This document shows positions 11,184 to 14,192 of a DNA stretch of 14,192 nucleotides, one piece after another. Under the pieces are notes generated by a model, which was given only the letters and a program-made list of their open reading frames with translations, was not told the DNA's origin and did no database searches. The position numbers were made by a program, and so were the translations under genes. Within the stretch, counting starts at the first letter, position 1, and the number at the start of each line of letters is the position of its first letter. Origin of the DNA: JAGVMG01 sp964461105 (GTDB lineage Bacteria; Chlamydiota; Chlamydiia; Chlamydiales; Rhabdochlamydiaceae). The stretch lies in contig CAYWSY010000049.1 of the NCBI GenBank assembly GCA_964461105.1, positions 1 through 14,192 of the forward strand. Direction: 5' to 3'.

Positions 11184-14036
11184 ATGTCTGAATTATTCAA
11201 TCCCTTCAAAACATTAATTCCTCTCGGTAAAGATGCGCGCTATTTTTATTATTCGCTGCCTGTGCTCGAGCAGCAGGGGATGCCTCAGATCAAACGTCTG
11301 CCCGTCTCGATTCGGATCATGCTCGAATCGCTGCTGCGCCATTGCGATGGAACGACGGTCTCTGAGGCAGACATCAAACGATTAGCCTCCTGGAAACCTG
11401 AAACTGCTCCCCAAGGGGATGTTCCATTTGTCGTCTCCCGTGTGATCCTTCAAGATTTTACCGGTGTTCCTCTTCTTGTCGACTTAGCAGCGATGCGCGA
11501 TGCGGTTGCTGCCTGCGGATTTAACGCCACACTCATTGAACCACAAGTCCCAGTTGATCTTGTGGTGGATCACTCTGTGCAAGTGGATCGCTCGGGAACA
11601 GAAGATGCTTTTTTGTTTAATTTAAAAATCGAATTTGAGCGCAACCATGAACGCTACTCATTCCTTAAATGGGGACAAGAGGCTTTTAAAACTTTTAAAG
11701 TAGTGCCACCTGGAATCGGCATTGTCCATCAAGTTAATTTGGAACATATTGCTACAGTGGTGACGGCCAAAGAGCAAAGTGGCAAAATGATCCTTTTCCC
11801 AGACACCCTTGTCGGCACGGATTCTCATACAACCATGATCAATGGACTTGGAGTTGTTGGTTGGGGAGTCGGAGGGATTGAAGCAGAAGCTGCCATGCTT
11901 GGACAGCCTGTTGCCATTGAAACCCCTGAGGTCATCGGCGTGCTCTTAGAAGGTCAATTGCAAAAAGGGGTGACCGCAACCGATTTAACTCTGCGGATCA
12001 CCGAGCTGCTTCGCAAAGCAAAAGTCGTTGGCAAATTTGTTGAATTTTTCGGAGAGGGTGCTGCTAGTTTGACGGTTGCCGATCGAGCAACAATTGGAAA
12101 TATGGCGCCCGAATATGGAGCCACCATGGGCTTTTTCCCCGCCGATGAGAAAACGCTCGATTACCTCAAAATGACAGGAAGAACAGATGAGCACATTGCC
12201 CTTGTTAAAGAATACCTCGAGGCGCAGCATCTCTTTGGGATTCCACGCAAAGGGCAAGTGGATTACACGAAAGTCATCGAACTTGACCTAAACACCGTTA
12301 AACCCTGCGTTGCAGGTCCTAAGCGCCCTCAAGATCGGATTGAACTTACCGATATTAAGGCAACCTTCAGGCAGTTGTTAGAGGGACCTGTTGCTACAAA
12401 CGGCTATGGGAAAACAGAACCCCTTCCATCAATCTTTGTCTGCTCTGATGGGAGCTTTCACTTAGGCCAGCCCCATATCACCGGAGGGGTTTCGGAAATC
12501 AACAACGATGATTCCACTTCAAAATGGAGTGAATCTGAAATGGTTGAAAACCGACCGATCACCAATGCCGTTGCAGATCCAGGATACGCGCAGGCCCACA
12601 GTGACGTAATGCTCAAACATGGCTCGATTGTGATTGCAGCGATCACCAGCTGCACCAACACAAGTAATCCTAATGTGATGATAGGAGCGGGTCTACTTGC
12701 TAAAAAAGCTGTTGAAAGAGGCTTGGAAGTGAACCACATGGTCAAAACAAGCTTAGCGCCAGGTTCCCGTGTCGTTACGGATTATCTTGAAAAAACAGGG
12801 CTGCAGACGTATCTCAATCAGCTTGGATTTCAATTGGTTGCCTATGGATGCACGACCTGCATCGGCAACAGCGGCCCTTTGGAAGAGCACATTGAAAAGG
12901 CAATCAAAGAACATGATGTGATTGCAGCAAGCGTTCTTAGCGGCAATCGTAACTTCGAAGCGCGCATCCACAGCTCAATTAAAGCAAACTTCCTCATGTC
13001 GCCCCCTCTTGTTGTTGCATTTGCACTTGCAGGCCGCATTGACATCGACTTTGAAAAAGAGCCTATTGGAATGGATCCATCCGGAGCGCCCGTCTTCCTT
13101 CGCGATCTCTGGCCCTCAGCAGAGGAGATCCAAGAGGCGATTAAAAAAGGGATACAGGCTACATTGTTTCAAAAACGATATGCGCATATCCTCGATGACA
13201 ACCCGATTTGGAAAGAGATCTCAGGCTCCTCAGGTTCACAGTATGCTTGGGACTCTAAGAGCACCTACATCCAAAAGCCCCCTTATTTTGAAGACTTTTC
13301 CTTGAGTCTACCCAAAATGAAGTCTCTTTCTCAATTGCGCTGTTTAGGTTTATTTGGAGACTCCGTGACAACAGACCACATTTCTCCCGCAGGTGCCTTT
13401 AGAGCGGCAGCTCCCGCAGGAGAATACTTACTAGAGCAAGGGATCAAGGAAGGGGAGTTTAATAGCTATGGAAGCCGCAGAGGCAATCACAACGTCATGA
13501 TGCGCGGCACATTTGCCAACGTTCGCATTCGCAACAACATGGCAGACGGGAAAGAAGGGGGCTTTACCAAACATATTCCAAGTGGCAAAATCCTCTCCAT
13601 CTTCGATGCTGCCCAAGAATATGCGCAAACCAAAACACCACTCATCATCTTTGCGGGCAAAGATTATGGAATGGGAAGTTCAAGAGACTGGGCAGCTAAG
13701 GGCAGTTCTCTGCTCGGCGTGCGTGTTGTAGTTGCTCGCAGTTTCGAGCGGATCCATCGAAGCAACCTCATTGGTATGGGCGTCTTGCCACTTGAATTTA
13801 TCAATGATGAGAGCTGGGAGACTTATAACATTACTGGGTCAGAGCTCTTTACCGTTAAGGGGATTGAGCAGGGGATTAAACCCCGCGAACAGGTGCAGCT
13901 TGTTGTTGATAGAGATGGAAAAACAGTTGAAATCCCACTCCTTTGTCGGATTGATACTCCAACCGAGATGGAGTACTATCGTCATGGAGGAATTCTTCCC
14001 TATGTGCTTCGGGGCCTGCTCCCGAAAAAAGGGTAA
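11184..14036 (+). CDS. acnA: Aconitate hydratase A
   Basis: Aconitase isomerises citrate to isocitrate through cis-aconitate in the TCA cycle, using a 4Fe-4S cluster in the cytoplasm. The 950-residue product belongs to the AcnA/IRP1 type. Landmarks are VVDHSVQVD (127-135), GTDSHTTMINGLGV (211-224), the cluster ligands Cys490 in AAITSCTNTSNP and Cys556/Cys559 in YGCTTCIGNSG, LSGNRNFE (585-592), FGDSVTTDHISPAG (724-737), and GSSRDWAAKG (831-840) in the mobile C-terminal domain. All three ligands are shifted by 55 relative to E. coli AcnA (Cys435, 501, 504), reflecting extra sequence around 395-475. The ATG has GAGG 9 nt upstream. The predicted promoter is partly made by the element on its left. 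Its presence implies a fuller TCA cycle than in Chlamydiaceae. Confidence 0.96.
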   Translation: MSELFNPFKTLIPLGKDARYFYYSLPVLEQQGMPQIKRLPVSIRIMLESLLRHCDGTTVSEADIKRLASWKPETAPQGDVPFVVSRVILQDFTGVPLLVDLAAMRDAVAACGFNATLIEPQVPVDLVVDHSVQVDRSGTEDAFLFNLKIEFERNHERYSFLKWGQEAFKTFKVVPPGIGIVHQVNLEHIATVVTAKEQSGKMILFPDTLVGTDSHTTMINGLGVVGWGVGGIEAEAAMLGQPVAIETPEVIGVLLEGQLQKGVTATDLTLRITELLRKAKVVGKFVEFFGEGAASLTVADRATIGNMAPEYGATMGFFPADEKTLDYLKMTGRTDEHIALVKEYLEAQHLFGIPRKGQVDYTKVIELDLNTVKPCVAGPKRPQDRIELTDIKATFRQLLEGPVATNGYGKTEPLPSIFVCSDGSFHLGQPHITGGVSEINNDDSTSKWSESEMVENRPITNAVADPGYAQAHSDVMLKHGSIVIAAITSCTNTSNPNVMIGAGLLAKKAVERGLEVNHMVKTSLAPGSRVVTDYLEKTGLQTYLNQLGFQLVAYGCTTCIGNSGPLEEHIEKAIKEHDVIAASVLSGNRNFEARIHSSIKANFLMSPPLVVAFALAGRIDIDFEKEPIGMDPSGAPVFLRDLWPSAEEIQEAIKKGIQATLFQKRYAHILDDNPIWKEISGSSGSQYAWDSKSTYIQKPPYFEDFSLSLPKMKSLSQLRCLGLFGDSVTTDHISPAGAFRAAAPAGEYLLEQGIKEGEFNSYGSRRGNHNVMMRGTFANVRIRNNMADGKEGGFTKHIPSGKILSIFDAAQEYAQTKTPLIIFAGKDYGMGSSRDWAAKGSSLLGVRVVVARSFERIHRSNLIGMGVLPLEFINDESWETYNITGSELFTVKGIEQGIKPREQVQLVVDRDGKTVEIPLLCRIDTPTEMEYYRHGGILPYVLRGLLPKKG

Positions 14037-14043
14037 TCCTTGA

Positions 14044-14064
14044 AGCTCTAAAAATTGGAGCTGT
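14044..14064. terminator. Small hairpin after acnA
   Basis: AGCTCT (14044-14049) and GGAGCT (14057-14062) pair as a 6-bp stem with one G-U pair and a 7-nt A/T-rich loop, followed by only GTTT. It lies 8 nt past the acnA stop. This is a weak terminator candidate. Confidence 0.25.
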
Positions 14065-14077
14065 TTAGGGATCATTT

Positions 14078-14109
14078 ACGCATTTTTCTAAAAAGCGTTT
14101 GTGCTTTAA
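14078..14109. terminator. Possible bidirectional terminator between acnA and the gene at the right edge
   Basis: ACGC (14078-14081), a bulged A and TTTTT (14083-14087) face AAAAA (14090-14094) and GCGT (14095-14098). The hairpin has symmetrical A/T-rich sides, so it could act on either strand, and it lies between converging reading frames. TTTGTGCTTT follows on the plus strand. Stability is modest. Confidence 0.35.
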
Positions 14110-14120
14110 TCCTCTATTTG

Positions 14121-14192
14121 CTAAAGTTTGCCTTTCAATCGAGACGCTAACCAAGTTTCGATTTCAATCTCAGTAACATTATCGCGGGGTGG
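14121..14192 (-). CDS. C-terminal end of an unidentified protein (partial)
   Basis: On the minus strand a frame enters at 14192 and stays open for 23 codons to a TAG at 14123-14121. The sequence ends ETWLASRLKGKL, with a composition typical of a real protein tail, and its convergent orientation to acnA fits the hairpins between them. The fragment is too short to identify and might be chance; the upstream part lies outside the window. Confidence 0.4.
   Translation of the reverse strand, partial: PPRDNVTEIEIETWLASRLKGKL

Noticed and set aside
12922..13305. Plus-strand open frame of 127 codons
   Set aside because: It is an alternative frame inside acnA, opposite no break in the aconitase reading frame, and has low-complexity composition.
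1..14192. A defence, CRISPR, secretion or other novel multi-gene system
   Set aside because: All but one of the complete genes are recognisable housekeeping genes; no direct-repeat array, toxin-antitoxin pair or phage gene is visible.

Overview
The window reads as a compact, ordinary bacterial chromosome segment, most likely from a member of the Chlamydiota outside the Chlamydiaceae (a Parachlamydia/Waddlia/Simkania-type 'environmental chlamydia'). This is an inference. It rests on leuS lying next to waaA (the Kdo transferase, gseA in Chlamydia) and on recF, dnaN and smpB lying side by side; from memory both pairings also occur in Chlamydia. It also rests on a full-length aconitase, an enzyme the Chlamydiaceae lack but their environmental relatives keep. 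No 16S or other decisive marker is present.

Layout. 1-157: intergenic DNA with a short tandem repeat, a possible terminator and a good sigma70-type promoter. 158-1744 (+): pgi. 1745-1814: convergent gap with an imperfect hairpin. 1815-5918 (-), read right to left: an unrecognised winged-helix-like protein, smpB, dnaN and recF, with 3-nt gaps between the first two and between the last two. A strong promoter for dnaN begins one base after the smpB stop. 5919-6093: divergent promoter region. 6094-10926 (+): leuS, waaA and a dusC-like gene, overlapping by 8 and 1 nt, so almost certainly one transcript. 10924-11085: a near-palindrome of about 160 bp flanked by TA, which I read as a MITE of the IS630/Tc1/mariner type. 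11184-14036 (+): acnA. 14037-14120: convergent gap with two small hairpins. 14121-14192 (-): the last 23 codons of a gene entering from the right.

How the genes fit together. Pgi (glycolysis) and AcnA (TCA cycle) are central carbon enzymes. DnaN and RecF serve replication and repair. SmpB rescues stalled ribosomes. LeuRS and the dihydrouridine synthase act on tRNA, and WaaA builds the Kdo core of lipopolysaccharide.

The most interesting part is 10920-11111. The palindrome appears to have inserted at a TA within the last sense codon of the dus gene. It supplies the final base of the present stop codon. Its right terminus supplies a TTGAAA -35 box exactly 17 bp from a TAAAAT -10 box in flanking DNA, so it may now drive acnA. 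Secondary points are a substituted threonine-rich editing motif in LeuRS, an insertion of about 55 residues in aconitase, and an internally repetitive unknown protein coupled to smpB. I found no CRISPR array, tRNA, rRNA, prophage or defence system, and nothing that amounts to a new multi-gene system.
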